Below are positions 21,687 to 34,246 of a stretch of DNA of 64,000 bases, one piece after another. Each line of letters opens with the position of its first letter. The first letter of the stretch is position 1. Origin of the DNA: Batkoa obscura (Eukaryota > Entomophthoromycota > Entomophthoromycetes > Entomophthorales > Batkoaceae). The stretch spans positions 1,550,001 to 1,614,000 of the forward strand of contig JASVEC010000002.1 of assembly GCA_030770535.1 (NCBI GenBank), given 5' to 3'. A model generated the notes under the pieces. That model worked only from the letters and a program-made list of their open reading frames with translations. It was not told the origin of the DNA and searched no databases. The position numbers were made by a program, and so were the translations under genes.

Positions 21687-23234
21687 ATATATTATATGAT
21701 AGTTTTAATTTACTTATTCTTACTTTTTTTATATTTTAATAATAGGCTGTAATATTAATACACTATTACTATTAATTATCTTTGAATAAACATCGATTTC
21801 TATTTATATTCAATTCAAAAATTTTATCTTCATCAAACATTCAATAGAAATGATGTAAAATGTATAACTAAAAAATTATTTAAAGGAAATAAAGAAATCT
21901 AAAATTTAGATTAATTTTTAGTTAAATTCTGAAATTAATCTAAACATCGCTATATATTTATTGAATATAGTTTTATAGTAATACCATATAAGCTACTAAT
22001 TTAAGCACAAATAAAATTTATAAAGCTTAATTATATTTAATTCAATTTTTAAATTTAGTAAAAAAAAAGTATTAATACAGTTATTATAACTTTTTTAATA
22101 GGAATTTTTATAACTGAATTATTATTTATATAATTAATTTTTAATACTTAGTCTTTATGCAATGCTTTTAATTATTAATGATTGAAAAATGGTTATTCAA
22201 AGTTAAATGCTTAATTTCAAAGCAAATTTAAAGATATTGCATTTTAGTTAATTTTATTCAATTTTATTCAAATAAATATTTGAAGTAAGCTACAAAAAAT
22301 CTGGAGCAGCTAAAATAATCTTAGTCTTGTAAAATGGTAATTAAATTAGCTGTAATTTAAAAAAGCTAAATAATTTTAAAATTAATATGTCTTGTATTAT
22401 AGTTTTATAAACAAAGTGTAATATAAGACTTAAAATTAATAAAAATCAATATAAGATAGCTCATAATTATTATTTTTAAGTTTTATATCAATTGTATTAT
22501 AAGATCATAGTATATTAAAAACACATGTGCTAATTTTAAAATCATATTATTTTTTTGAACTATATGAAAGCTAATTTTGTGTCACTACTGTATTATAATA
22601 GATTTATATAAAAGAGTATTTAAAATTTCGATCCATGATTAAAGAAGTTAGATTGTTGAGATGTTATATTAGTTTGTTTATAATTTAAGCTATATTAAAG
22701 GTATTATTATAACAAGCAAATATATCAACCTTTATAATGCAGTAGGATAAGGACATTGTTATTTCGTAAAACAGGTTGTATTATATAATATTAACATATA
22801 TATAATAGTTACTTAGTGTTATATTTTTATTATACTACTAAGATTAAAATTGATAAAATTTAATTACCCCCACTCTTAACTCACAACAACTACAAAGTTA
22901 AATCAAACTTAACTAATCCCAAAAAAACATTATAAAAAAGCCACCTTTTTTGGACCATATTAAAGCCAACTGCCCAAAAACCAGCCAGTTTAAAAAGAAA
23001 ATTATGCTTTACTAAATATATTAAAAAGCACCCAAAGTAAAAAATAACTAAAATTTAAAACATATTAATGGAGAAAAAGAAGCAATTAAAAAGATTTCGT
23101 TACAAATTTAAAATTAGATCGCATTCTTCAAACGATTGAAACTAAGCTTTTGAGATTTGGGGAAACTCACGTGGGGTTTGCAAATGGTGTATTGTATTAA
23201 TAGATAGTCGAGTATAAATAAAAAAACAAAGAGG

Positions 23235-23243
23235 TATATAAAT
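23235..23243 (+). promoter_or_regulatory. TATA box of the Crh-like gene
   Basis: TATATAAAT about 50 bp before the ATG at 23294. A second TATAAATAAA lies ~25 bp further upstream. Confidence 0.6.
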
Positions 23244-23293
23244 ATATTAAAACTTAATATAAAAACAAAGTTCAATTAATACAATCAAAAGCC

Positions 23294-24019
23294 ATGAATT
23301 TATTCCGCTACTTTTTACTAATAGCTCCGATCGTAAGTCTTCCAAATTTAACAAAAAGGCAAAATATGGCGTGTAGTGGTTGGACAGAAGAATTTGCTAA
23401 TGGTATGGGGATGTTTAGCGCAGAAGGACAAACTATGGTCCAGGATGGTAAACTATTTTTAAAGATAAGCCCGGGAAATACGCAGAATCAAACGTCTGGA
23501 ATAACAATAGGATATGGTGCGAAAGTGATGAGTAATACCAAGATATTATATGGTAGTTTAAATGCGAGGATAAAGTCAGCAAGAGTAGGAGGGGTAGTTA
23601 GTGCTTTTGTATTGATGTCAAATGAGAAAGATGAAGTAGATTGGGAATGGGTAGGTAAAGATGAACATAGTTCTCAAACAAACTACTATTATCGTGGGGA
23701 ATTAGATTACACAAAAGGAGTTTATATTCCTAATTCATATAATACTTATCAAGAGTTTCATGATTATGGAATCAACTGGACTCAAGACGAACTAAGCTGG
23801 CTAATTGATGGAAAGGTTGTCCGTACGGTAAAGAAGAGTGAAACAGGAGAAAAGTTTCCTAATACTCCTACAAATATCTATTTCTCAATTTGGGATGGAG
23901 GTGCAAGCGCAGCAGGGACAAGAGATTGGGCAGGTGGTCAAATTAATTGGCAAGATAGTGAAATAGTTAAGAATGGATATATAGCTATGGAAGTAGAATC
24001 AATTACATACTCATGTTAA
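23294..24019 (+). CDS. Crh-like GH16 cell-wall transglycosylase
   Basis: Family GH16 (Crh subgroup), which in fungi cuts chitin and joins it to beta-glucan in the wall. 241 aa, intronless. Signal peptide at about 1-16, then a KR dibasic site (21-22) that fits Kex2-type processing. The catalytic motif DEVDWE (113-118) gives nucleophile E114 and acid/base E118. Supporting family features are FHDYGINWTQDELSWLIDG (155-173) and SIWDGG with GTRDWAGGQINW (198-219). The protein stops right after the catalytic fold: no CBM18 chitin-binding domain, Ser/Thr-rich stalk or GPI signal, so it is probably freely secreted. Its 3' end lies ~60 bp from the 3' end of homeobox gene 3. Confidence 0.92.
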   Translation: MNLFRYFLLIAPIVSLPNLTKRQNMACSGWTEEFANGMGMFSAEGQTMVQDGKLFLKISPGNTQNQTSGITIGYGAKVMSNTKILYGSLNARIKSARVGGVVSAFVLMSNEKDEVDWEWVGKDEHSSQTNYYYRGELDYTKGVYIPNSYNTYQEFHDYGINWTQDELSWLIDGKVVRTVKKSETGEKFPNTPTNIYFSIWDGGASAAGTRDWAGGQINWQDSEIVKNGYIAMEVESITYSC

Positions 24020-24078
24020 ATAATAACTTTATAATAACAAGCTTTATTTTTTAAAATAATAAAAAGGATTAAATTAAT

Positions 24079-24522
24079 TTATTTTTTACCAAATCTCTTC
24101 TTTTGGCGTTGATTTTGAAACCAGATCTGTACTGATCTTGGTGGTAAACCTAATATTTTAGCAAGATAATGGCGCATTTGTCGGGTAGGAAATTCAGTAA
24201 TTTTATATACTGAGTTTAATATTAAGGTTTGGCTTGGTAAGATACGTGATCTAGGTTGATGATAGTTGACCATTGGGTACCCTATTGTGCGTACTATGGC
24301 TTCGACTCTTCTTATTACTGGGGATAATCTTTCTCTTTCTGCTCTCTCATCCCTTTCTTCGTTTTCTTCATAGTCGTACACTTGTTGATGTAGTAGCTCA
24401 GTGATGCTTGGTAGACGAACATGTTGGTCTGTATATTTTGGATGAAGCTTCTCTGATTCTTCAATAAGATTAAAATTAATCAAGCTAATCGACAATTTAT
24501 GTTTTAATAATTTGGATAACAT
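24079..24522 (-). CDS. Homeodomain transcription factor 3
   Basis: Intronless, 147 aa, homeodomain at the C-terminus. The domain starts near YHQPRSRILPSQT, the loop has FPTRQMR, and the recognition helix reads RSVQIWFQNQRQKKRF with W48, F49, Q50, N51 and R53. LPSITELLHQQ precedes an acidic/basic stretch (EENEERDERAERER) in the middle of the protein. TATA motif ~40 bp upstream of the ATG. It converges on the Crh-like gene with ~60 bp between the stops. Confidence 0.9.
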   Translation of the reverse strand: MLSKLLKHKLSISLINFNLIEESEKLHPKYTDQHVRLPSITELLHQQVYDYEENEERDERAERERLSPVIRRVEAIVRTIGYPMVNYHQPRSRILPSQTLILNSVYKITEFPTRQMRHYLAKILGLPPRSVQIWFQNQRQKKRFGKK

Positions 24523-24561
24523 ATTTTAAAGTTAAAAATAATTTAAAGATTGAAATTGAAG

Positions 24562-24570
24562 TTTATATAT
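24562..24570 (-). promoter_or_regulatory. TATA box of homeobox gene 3
   Basis: ATATATAAA on the minus strand, ~40 bp before the ATG at 24522. Confidence 0.6.
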
Positions 24571-25958
24571 GCCGTATTTATTTGAGGGTCATAAACTATT
24601 ATCAAATAATTATTGCTTAATATTTTATTATTTTTTATTCAATCACCTCTTTTTGTTTTATATCCCTGTTTTACATGATTCATACAGCCAATAATTTGAA
24701 GTAATTTTCCACTTTTTTTGTATTTTCTATTAAATTTCTTAAATTGGCTTGTCCAGCTTGGTTTTAAAATGGTTTCAAATCTAGAAGTCTACTTAATTTA
24801 GCTATGCCTTTCCATGTTATGGAGTTACCCTTTTTTGAACACATTATTTTTTGTAAAAAATACAAATAATATATTTCTATTAATAATACAAACTAATAAA
24901 CAAGCATAGAGAAGAGATTGTCAATGGTGCTTTGAGTGGATAAACCAGGCTTACAATGTTTTAATTTTTATTCCTTACTTCTAAGAATACGTACCATAGC
25001 TTAGGATCATTTATTTTAAAGCAGGATTCTAAATTAACATCCCATTAAGTAATTTATAGGATTAAATGAAATCAAACTACAAGTTATTTATCCGATAATT
25101 ATATCGGGGTATAAAAATAGAATGCTATAAAAAACATAGGTCTTATTTAAAGGAATTATATTGATCGAATTTAAATGCAATAGGTAAATTTAACTAAAAT
25201 TGGTTAATACTAACCGGTTGCTGTTGTTTGTTGAAATAGAAACTTAAATCATTATGTTTTGTAGTTATAACTATTATTAACACAAGATTTAGTTTAAGGC
25301 TAATCTCCTTTAAGTAATAGAAAATGAAACAGTTGATTATACATAGTTAACGTGTTTATAAATACTTCTCATTTCTTAAAAGATATACATTTACCTCAAT
25401 TCCATCAATTAGTTGTTTTTATTGTCTACATAAACCTAATAAAATTTAATGTAAATAGTAATTTAAATATTCTGAATCTTGTAATTTAAAACAAAGGTGT
25501 CTCGGGTTTAAGATGCTTTTGTGGTATTCAATATTAAATACATTATCGCTTCTATTAAATCTAGGATCGTAAGATTAATTACTTTTCAAGATTAATCAAT
25601 TAATAATTCACGTCAAAAAAATAAATTTTATTACATAAACTTCTAATTAGAATACAATGTTATAACAAAAATACTAAATATATATGAAATATTGTAATGA
25701 TCCAGTTAAAAATAGTTTCTAAAAAGCAGTATCATATACTAATTTTAGTTTTAATTTTAATATATTTAAATTATATTAGAGCTCCAATTAATGAAGATCG
25801 AAATTTAATATAAATTGAGCTCAAAGTTCAGGTTCAATAAATAACAAAAGGATCTCAGATTATTCAAAAGTATGTAAAACTAAAATAGAACATCTCAAAT
25901 TAATCTGTTTATTCTTAGTATATTTATTTGGTTTAATATTTCATTCAACTTAATATTT

Positions 25959-26058
25959 GGGAGTATTTTTTTTGGCTTCATCACTTTTCTATTTTAAGCG
26001 CTACTTTACTTATGCAGAAAGATTGTTAGTAGAATTCTTAAACAAAAAAATACATTCC
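25959..26058 (-). mobile_element. MITE family copy (minus orientation)
   Basis: GGGAGTATTTTTTTTGGCTT start and TACATTCC end; the centre has a small expansion. Confidence 0.78.
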
Positions 26059-26568
26059 TATTTATTAGATATTGCTATTTTACTTGGTATTAATATTTTA
26101 AATTATTTACTTTGAGAATTTCGTTTTCAAAGATAGACTCTATCCTAATATAATAGATAATAAATTAAGTTTTTAAGGGTCAAGTTATCAATAACCAAAT
26201 ATAAAACATCATCAAAAGATATTTGATGTCATTAATGGGAGGAAGATTAAAAATCTAGTATCGGATTTAAAGGTTACAAAATTAAGGGGAGGGTTTTAGA
26301 AATCTAAACAATTATTATTTTTACATTATAACTGAATCGAAGTTAAATAGTCTCAGTCAGGTACAAATATTTCGATCGATTAACCAGTGATATTTCACTT
26401 ATAAAACTACTCTAAACTTTTTTTCGTTCTGACTAATCAAATATGATAAGTTTTTGAATACTCTTATTATTTTATTCTAGATTTATTCTGGTACCATCAT
26501 AGTGTGTGAAAGGTTCCGTTTTATTAAAATTTATTTACAATAGTCAACTTTTCATTTTAAATATGTTA

Positions 26569-26615
26569 TAATATATAGCTTAAATTGACAATATAATATA
26601 TAGCTTAAATTGACA
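26569..26615. repeat. 25-bp tandem duplication
   Basis: Two exact copies of a 22-nt block (TAATATATAGCTTAAATTG plus ACA) at a 25-bp period. Confidence 0.85.
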
Positions 26616-26933
26616 ACAATTTAATCCAAACTAAATTAATAAGCTTTATCTAAATTTTAATAGCAAACATAGATTATTTGTGAATGGGCTATATTATTTA
26701 GTAAAATATGACAGTATTTAAATGTAAAAATAACATTAAAAAAGATCAAGTCCAAAATATTCTATTAAGCTATTCTTATTTTTATTTTATACATTTTGAT
26801 GGTGCCAAATTATTTTTCCACAATCTTAAACTAAATTCATATCTAACTACTACAAAATGGATGGACCAATAAAATAGAATGATTAAATTACCAGACTACA
26901 AAGCAATTTTTTCTAATATTAACTTCTTTAAAC

Positions 26934-29098
26934 ATGAAAAACAATAATTCAAGGATAAATAAGTTTAGTGACTCAAATGGAGATCTTAATGAGAATGGAA
27001 TTTCAGAGCCTAACATTAGTGAAATAAGACATGGATTAGAAGCCTTGGATGATTTAATGGTAATTCTGAAATATGTAACTAATTTAATATTAATTAATAT
27101 TTAGAATAAATATCTTGAAGTAGGGGGGAATAAAATCAAAAATACAGCGATTCAAAGTTTAAATGAAGAAGTTACCAGAAAAAATGGAGGTATTACGACA
27201 ATTACGTACAAAAGAAATTTGGATGAAGAATATATACCAGGAGAAGAAACAAACAAAAGCCAAAGTAAGCACAACGGTAGAAGAGCATCAAGTAGAAATA
27301 GCAATGAGAATTTGGATAAAAATGAATACAATCAGTCTTACTACAGTGAATTGTCTAAAGAAATGCGGAAAAAGAAGGTGAAAAGTGACGGTGTCTTGGA
27401 AGCTGTTAAATATAATGAAAAAAAATTTGGGCTATCAAAAAGTAAATTTCGATTGAGTGAAGCAGAATTAACGGTGGTAAATGGGGGATCTAACCTAAAG
27501 TTGAATAGGAATAACATCAATCGCTCAACATTTAGTGAAGAGGAGCCTTCAATTTTACTTGATAGAAGTTTTGATAGGGATAACTCATTAAACTTAGACG
27601 ATGACATTACGTTTAGTAAAATAGAATCGATGTTAATTGAACCTCAAAAACGAATGGAGCCAATTTATCAAAATCCGAGCTCAATTCAAGTAGACAAAAA
27701 GATTAAACAAGATAGAGGTGATTTATCGACTAGTTTTTTAGAAGGAATTAGTAATGTTAGGGAAAATAGCATTGATGATTTAAATGAAATTCCATTTGAC
27801 AAGCATTTAAATAATAAAAAATTAGATATCAGGTTAGAAGATGATATATTACACAATTTAAGTTTACCAGAAAAGTTGTTCAAATTCAATTTATCAAGTA
27901 ATAACGGCGAAGCGTTTGATATTTTAGAGAATAAAGAAACAGATAAAATGTTTTATAATAAATCAGAAACGGAATTATTAACTACAAATCGTAAAAAAGA
28001 AGGAATAAATCAAAGTCAAGTTAACTTGACTGCAGCACAAAAATTAAAAGTGGAGTTACAAAACATAGAGTTAGAAACCAAGAAAGTCAACATTGATAGA
28101 ATACTTAATAAAAACTATTACGGGAACTATAATGCCCAACATAGTACTCCGCTTTCTAGTAAAAGAAACTACACTAGCAATGATAAGATCGAATTCAGTG
28201 GTAAATATAATTAACTATGCTTTAAAAAATAATTACTAAATATTACAGATTTAAACATTGGAAAAGAAATAAAGGCTAAGCTAGTTAAACTTGATTTTTA
28301 CAAAAAAGTAGAGGTAAATAAGATTCAAACACTATTTAATAATAAATCAATATGTTTACTTTTATTTAGGATAATTATATGGTTGATTATACAGAATTAA
28401 TTCGACTTGGATTTTCAGTTGAACTACGATCAACAATGATAGGTAACCTAGCTACCTTATGTAATAAATTAGAACTGCCTAAGGACGTATTGTTTGAATC
28501 TGTACATCATATGGATCGATTTTTAACTTGTCATAAATTAGTTAAGAATGAACACATAATTTATACTTCTCAATTATGCTTTTATTTTGCAATGTATCTA
28601 TTCAACTCAGAGTGTATCCCATTCAATGAGTTTTTAAATATATGTAATGTTGATTTAAATCGTTATAAAGTATCTCGATATTTCAAGCGAATTAATTATT
28701 TTATCATGGATAACTATCGAACGTACATTCCTATTAATGATTACATAGAATTATTCGTATCTGAGCAAAAGGACTGTTTAAATCCGCTGTTTAAGCAAAT
28801 AGTTAAGTATTTAATGGAAGTAACTTTATACAATGAAAAGTTTTATGAATATAAAAAAAGTTTGATAGTCACTAGTTTAGTCCAGGTTACAAAAGAGATG
28901 TTGCATATTAAAGGATTGATTTTTAACAGTCACATTTTGAATAAAGAGAAAGAAATGGAATTAAAATTAACTCAGCAGCTTTTGAAGCATTCTATTAAAG
29001 CTATCCCAAATTATCCCAGTGATCATACTTATTCGAAAGAGTACAAACATGTACTTTTTATTGTTAAATCTTATTATGGGTTGACTGAAACTAATTAA
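26934..29098 (+). CDS. Divergent cyclin with long N-terminal extension
   Basis: Cyclins bind and activate cyclin-dependent kinases. Four exons (26934-27059, 27105-28200, 28249-28313, 28370-29098) with introns of 45, 48 and 56 nt give 671 aa. Residues 1 to about 425 are polar, charged and Asn/Ser/Lys-rich, with no domain seen. The last ~240 residues match the cyclin fold: an LRSTMIGNLATLCNKLEL helix where mitotic cyclins have MRxILVDWLxxVHxxFxL, then LFESVHHMDRFLT in place of the usual NYLDRFLS helix, and a second fold ending KSYYGL. The usual Trp and the helix-3 Lys are missing, so kinase contact may be unusual. No confident destruction box found. The B/A type is the closest by eye; subfamily is uncertain. 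Confidence 0.75.
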
Positions 29099-32000
29099 GT
29101 TATACTGGTCAATTTTTCATTTAATTTAATTTTTTGAAGTAATTAATTTTAACAGGATCTGAAAGGGCTTTACATTTGTTGGGTAAATATGTTCTCATTT
29201 ATTATTTTGAATAAAATCTGGGAGTACATTTTTTGCTTAAAGGTTAGTTGCTATTTTTTAGAAGTTTAAGTTGCATAAAAAATGGACAAAATACTATAAA
29301 TAGATATCATGAAGTGTTGACTTAAATTCAGTTAGGCTTTTTACCTAATTGTATTAATATATTCTACTTCATTTCGTTTAGAGTTACGTGCCTGAGGTAC
29401 TGTTTATTTAAGTAGCTTTATAAGCTTTATCCGGAATCAGAATGGGACCTTTTAATTAATAATATGAAACACATCCTATTCAAAGTACAGGAAAATAAGT
29501 AGTGATCAGAACAAACCGGTAATACATACTATATAACTATACATGCTATTGAGCGTAGATACATGGTTTGGAAGTGTACTTCATGAGTTTACCTGAAGAA
29601 TCAAAATCTCAAACCCTTCATAAAAGTAGCCAATGATATGGGGATGTATTTTTGTGTTTAAGAATTTTACTAACAAATTTTCCGCTTAAATAGCGCTTAA
29701 AAAATGGAAAAAATAATGAAGTCAAAAAAAACACTCCCATATCCTAATTTATTGCTATTGTAAAAATTCAACTATAATATTTATACAATACCCTGTTATT
29801 TAATCCACTTTTATATAAGTAATAAAACCGTCCCTTAGGAGCTCGTCTTCTTCAAACTAAAAAACATATATCTATATAATAACATGAATTATATAGTAAA
29901 TTTAACTATCATCATAGTTATAAAATTAAAAAACTGTCATAATAGATGCATTATTATACTAATTAAATGTTCATTTTAGATGTTTTTAGCTAATTAAAGT
30001 GTTTTGAAGTATTTTTTATCTTAGAACTTTATTTTAATACTATCATATAACACAATCTAATGAGAGAATTAGCCCAATAGGAGCTGAAAGTGGATTTCTG
30101 CATAAATTCAAATAAAATACAAAGCTTTCACAAAAGAGAGGACAGTTATTTTAGGACAGTAGTAGTAAAAAATAGGACTGATCAGAGTTCGAAATATATT
30201 TGGGCAAATCTAAAGTTTGTAATTGGATTTACTTTATTTCTAGCTACTACTGGTTTAAATTAAATGTGGATTGAGCATTTTTAATTTAACAATGTATCCC
30301 ATGCCATGTTTAAACTCAGTAATTACAAAAAAAATGGCCAATACACATTCAACTTAAACTAGTAGTATCATTTGTATTTATATACAAATATAATGAAATC
30401 TGCTTTATTTTATTTGTCTTACAAAGCACTGTATGATACAAAAATTAAGCAAACTATTAAATTATTTTATTAATGTCCTATAGATATAAGTTATACACTT
30501 TATTAATTCTATTAACACAAACTGATCAGTTGTTTTGAATCCATCCTACTATTAAAATACTATTTATAGTAAGTTATTTATTAAAACGTGATTTAATAAT
30601 TTGTACAGGTTTTATTTTGAAAGAGGATCATTTTTATCCCTTGTCATTAATAAAGATAAATCAATTGCTAATGAAAAGATAAAATTGGTAAAGGTAGATT
30701 TTAATTTATCCAAATCTACCTGTAATATGGAACCCCTAACCTGAAAAACGTACATCAAAATAGCATCTAGCTGTGCTTCATTAAATCATAGTTTGACACA
30801 AGGCCTTTGTTTTAGCATCAATTAAATAGTAATACGGTTTGAGTAGACTATTTACTTTGAAAATGGTGAAAAAAATCGAAACATCAGCTTTTATTTTTTT
30901 TCTTGTTTTGAGATGCAAGTACAATAGTTTGTCGCTGTAATTACTTATTTTAACAATGTTACGATTATTTTTAGTTCATTAAAGTTTATGGGTATAATAA
31001 ATAGAAAAAATTCTTGTTTTTATATAACTATACCTTTTTAAAAAACATTAAAAATAATAATTGAATATTGGTATTATAAATATTACAGGAAATATTATTT
31101 GTGTATTTATCATACTTTTAAGTTTATTTAAAATTAAATTTTCAAATAAGTCAAAAATCATTTTCCGCCTATTCATATAAATAGTTTTACATTGAAGTTT
31201 ATCATACCACAAATATCTTTAGTAATTTTCATGTTTTAAAATATAAAGGCAGTTTAAGTAAATCGTCAATAAGAGACCATGTTATAAAAATGCTATTAAC
31301 TTCGGAGTGTAGATACGTATTCAAATAGGACAAGGGATAGAAATTTTGTGATATTAAAAATTTATTAAATTTATTGTAATTTGTGATATCTTTATAGTTT
31401 CATATTCTTGTCAAATTTGCCTATTTTTAACTATAATATAAAGACTCATGACATGAATTCTTGGGAGGTATTTTTTATACTTTTCTATTGAATTATTTCA
31501 TTAGCATTTTACATATCAATAACATAGCTATAATATCTAATAGTGTAATCATCATGTAGTGCAACTATATAATAGCTTGAAAATAATCTAAGTTAAAACT
31601 CAAAATTCAATTCTTTATTGTATAGCTAATCAGATAAAAGGAACTACTTCAAACGCTATTTTATCTAGAATCAAATTATATTGTAAAAACTAATCCAGCC
31701 AAGATCGATATCTTCTATTAGAAACATTTTGGAAGTATAATTTGATAATTATTAAGATTGACTTTTAAGATGCTTTCCGCCATTCATGACTAGGTTTAGG
31801 GGATAAGATTAAACGAGTTTATTATATTGAAAATGATTCTAATTTTTAAAAAAAGTATTTATTCAAAATTATTAGGTTCATAAACAAAAAACAATTGGTT
31901 GAAAACTAGTTTAATAATCTTGGTTAATATTTACTTGTTAGGGGAGTTGTTTTTAAAATATTAAAATTGTATAATAGCTTACCATTTTAGTAAAATTTTC

Positions 32001-32635
32001 AAAAAGGGTACTTTTATTACCAATCATTATTTGTATGTGTCTACTCTAAAGTCGATATAATTATAGGTTGAGAACAATATTGTAAATATTCTCATCAAAT
32101 TTGTCTAAATCAATATTTAATAGTCTATATCAAAATATATATTTATGGTTTATAGAAAGATATAGATGCATAACTAATGGAAATATAAGCCTAGAACAAG
32201 TGTTTTTTAACATGTTTAGTCTAAGCTTATTACAATTTATAAGAATGCCTTGTAAAATTTATTTAATTCACAACATTATCTAAAAAAACAGTGTAATGTC
32301 TTATTGACTTTGTTTGGGTAATTTGAGTTATACTAATTTCTTATATCAAGCTTTATGTAAATTGCTTATACTTATAATTGTTAGAGGAAACAATGTACTG
32401 AAGATAGTCATAAAAAAAACTTACATTACTAGTTAATAATCTAAAAATAATACATGAATGAATTTGAGTAAAACCCAAAACTTTTATTGATAAAAAAATG
32501 TTTCAAAGCCAAAAGATATATACAAAGCTTGAAAAACGCAATAGAATTAATGATATACTGTTATAGTAAAAGATAATCGAGTATTTTGGGGGATAACTAG
32601 ATCTTCGAAATGAGCATATAAACAAAAAGAATAAA
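29099..32635. other. Long intergenic region with one MITE
   Basis: About 3.5 kb with no convincing gene. A well-kept MITE lies at 29640-29738. The remainder is unique-looking AT-rich DNA. Confidence 0.6.
29640..29738 (+). mobile_element. MITE family copy, near-consensus
   Basis: Flanked by ATAT on both sides. One of the least decayed copies; useful as family reference. Confidence 0.88.
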
Positions 32636-33079
32636 TCAAAGTTTAAAGTAACTAAGGTATGCATTATGGCCATAGTAAGCTGAGCTACGAGTAATACTCA
32701 AAGCCTGGCGCTTATTTTGGAACCAAATCTGGATCGCCCTTGGAGTCATTTTTAATCGTTCAGCCAGCTGAATTCTATCAAGAGTTGAGGGAAAAGAGTT
32801 AATTTTGAATACTTGCTCTAAAATTCGAGTTTGAGTATTATCAGCTCTTTTACGTTTAGGTTTAAGGTTCTTGGTATTATATGGTAAATGCTCATAATAT
32901 TTATCTTTCATCGATGAAGGAGCACATGTATTGATTGGAGCCAAACACAAAAGGGATTCAGATGAAAGTGGGGTAATGTCTGAAAATGCTTTCCTCTCAG
33001 GGTATTCTATAAGATCCTTTTCAGATGATTCAGAGTTCAAAATGAAGTTAAGGCTAAAATAGGTACTCTTTTCACTCAT
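32636..33079 (-). CDS. Homeodomain transcription factor 4
   Basis: Intronless, 147 aa. The homeodomain starts KPKRKRADNTQT, has the loop FPSTLDR and recognition helix RAIQIWFQNKRQAL with W48, F49, Q50, N51 and R53. About 20 residues follow it. The N-terminus reads SLNFILNSES, very like SINFMLN in homeobox gene 5, and both domains share KPKRKRA, FPST and a PRA(I/V)QIWFQNKR run, so these two are close paralogues. The LPSxxEL motif of genes 1-3 and 6 is not clear here. TATATAAA lies ~45 bp upstream of the ATG. Confidence 0.9.
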   Translation of the reverse strand: MSEKSTYFSLNFILNSESSEKDLIEYPERKAFSDITPLSSESLLCLAPINTCAPSSMKDKYYEHLPYNTKNLKPKRKRADNTQTRILEQVFKINSFPSTLDRIQLAERLKMTPRAIQIWFQNKRQALSITRSSAYYGHNAYLSYFKL

Positions 33080-33120
33080 AATAGCTTAAAGATATTTAAA
33101 GTTTTAAGGAAAATGTATTC

Positions 33121-33129
33121 TTTATATAC
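33121..33129 (-). promoter_or_regulatory. TATA box of homeobox gene 4
   Basis: GTATATAAA on the minus strand, ~45 bp upstream of the ATG at 33079. Confidence 0.65.
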
Positions 33130-34147
33130 TTTTCAAATCTTTATTTTTTGTATCTGAGCTCACTCTTATAATAAACAGGATATAATGCATTATTAATAAT
33201 TAAAACTATGGTGGTATTATTACTTTTTAAAGAAGATTTTTATTTATAAGGGAGGACATGAATTTATGAAAAAGTTTATATATAAAAAGAACAGCCGAAA
33301 TGTTCAACTGCAGATAAGCTAACCAAATGAAATTTTGAACTTATTAAAACTAAATACTATGTACTTATATTTTCTCGAAATAATCTATTGATAGTAACTA
33401 TTAAATTGGATAGTAATAAAAAGTTGTATAGTTCTAATTAAATAAAGGAATAGAAAGAAACGGGTGTTGTTTTTATCATTATAAAAAGTATCATTGAATT
33501 AACAAAAATGAAAAGCTTACATAGCAGGTTTTTACATCTACTATTATTTTGCAAAACCTGAATAAAATATGATTTTGATTCTTAAAATTAAATAAAATAC
33601 AAACCAATAAAAAACATAACTACACAAACATGACTAAAACCTTTGCAGGTTCTTTATGTTTAAATCAAAATAAATCGCTTTTTAAAAATAAATTACTTTA
33701 AAAGAGTTTTTTAAAAGTGTTTGTACAAAACTTTTGCAAGTTCAAATAAATCAGAATATTATTTTATAGGTAATAGAGTGTTGGAATTGAAAATATTTGT
33801 ATTTTGAATAATTTCATTTATATATATTAAATATTATATTTACTATTTTAATAATATGGTTTTTCTATAATTTTTACAATTAATCATTTTTATTAGCTTA
33901 AATTATTTATAGACAACTTTTATTTTGAAAATGTTAAAAATATTATTCTAAATTTAGCTGCTATGATTATGTTGGGATATTGACAAATATTTTTTAACTT
34001 TTTTAAGTATAATTATAAATTATTTTTTTACATTTAACCAATGTTTGATTTTTTTAATTAAAACTTATATATTAATAAATAAAAATTTGAAACCAAAGTT
34101 AAAATTTACAATAAATAATATTCACTGCAATTTTTTTAAATAATAAT

Positions 34148-34246
34148 GGGAGTGTTTTTTTTGACTTCATTATTTTTTCCATTTTTTAAGCGCTATTTGA
34201 GGGGAAAATTTGTTAGTAAAATTCTTAAACACAAAAATACATCCCC
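34148..34246 (-). mobile_element. MITE family copy, near-consensus
   Basis: GGGAGTGTTTTTTTTGACTT to ACATCCCC, flanked by AAT on both sides. Confidence 0.87.

Larger units (their letters stand above)
21510..23293. other. Intergenic upstream of the Crh gene
   Basis: One MITE near the left end, then about 1.5 kb of AT-rich DNA with no gene seen. The Crh promoter with TATA motifs lies at 23.2 kb. Confidence 0.6.
24523..26933. other. Intergenic with one MITE and a 25-bp tandem duplication
   Basis: Promoter side of both homeobox gene 3 (minus) and the cyclin gene (plus). Contains a MITE at 25959-26058 and a short tandem duplication at 26569-26615. No gene seen. Confidence 0.6.
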
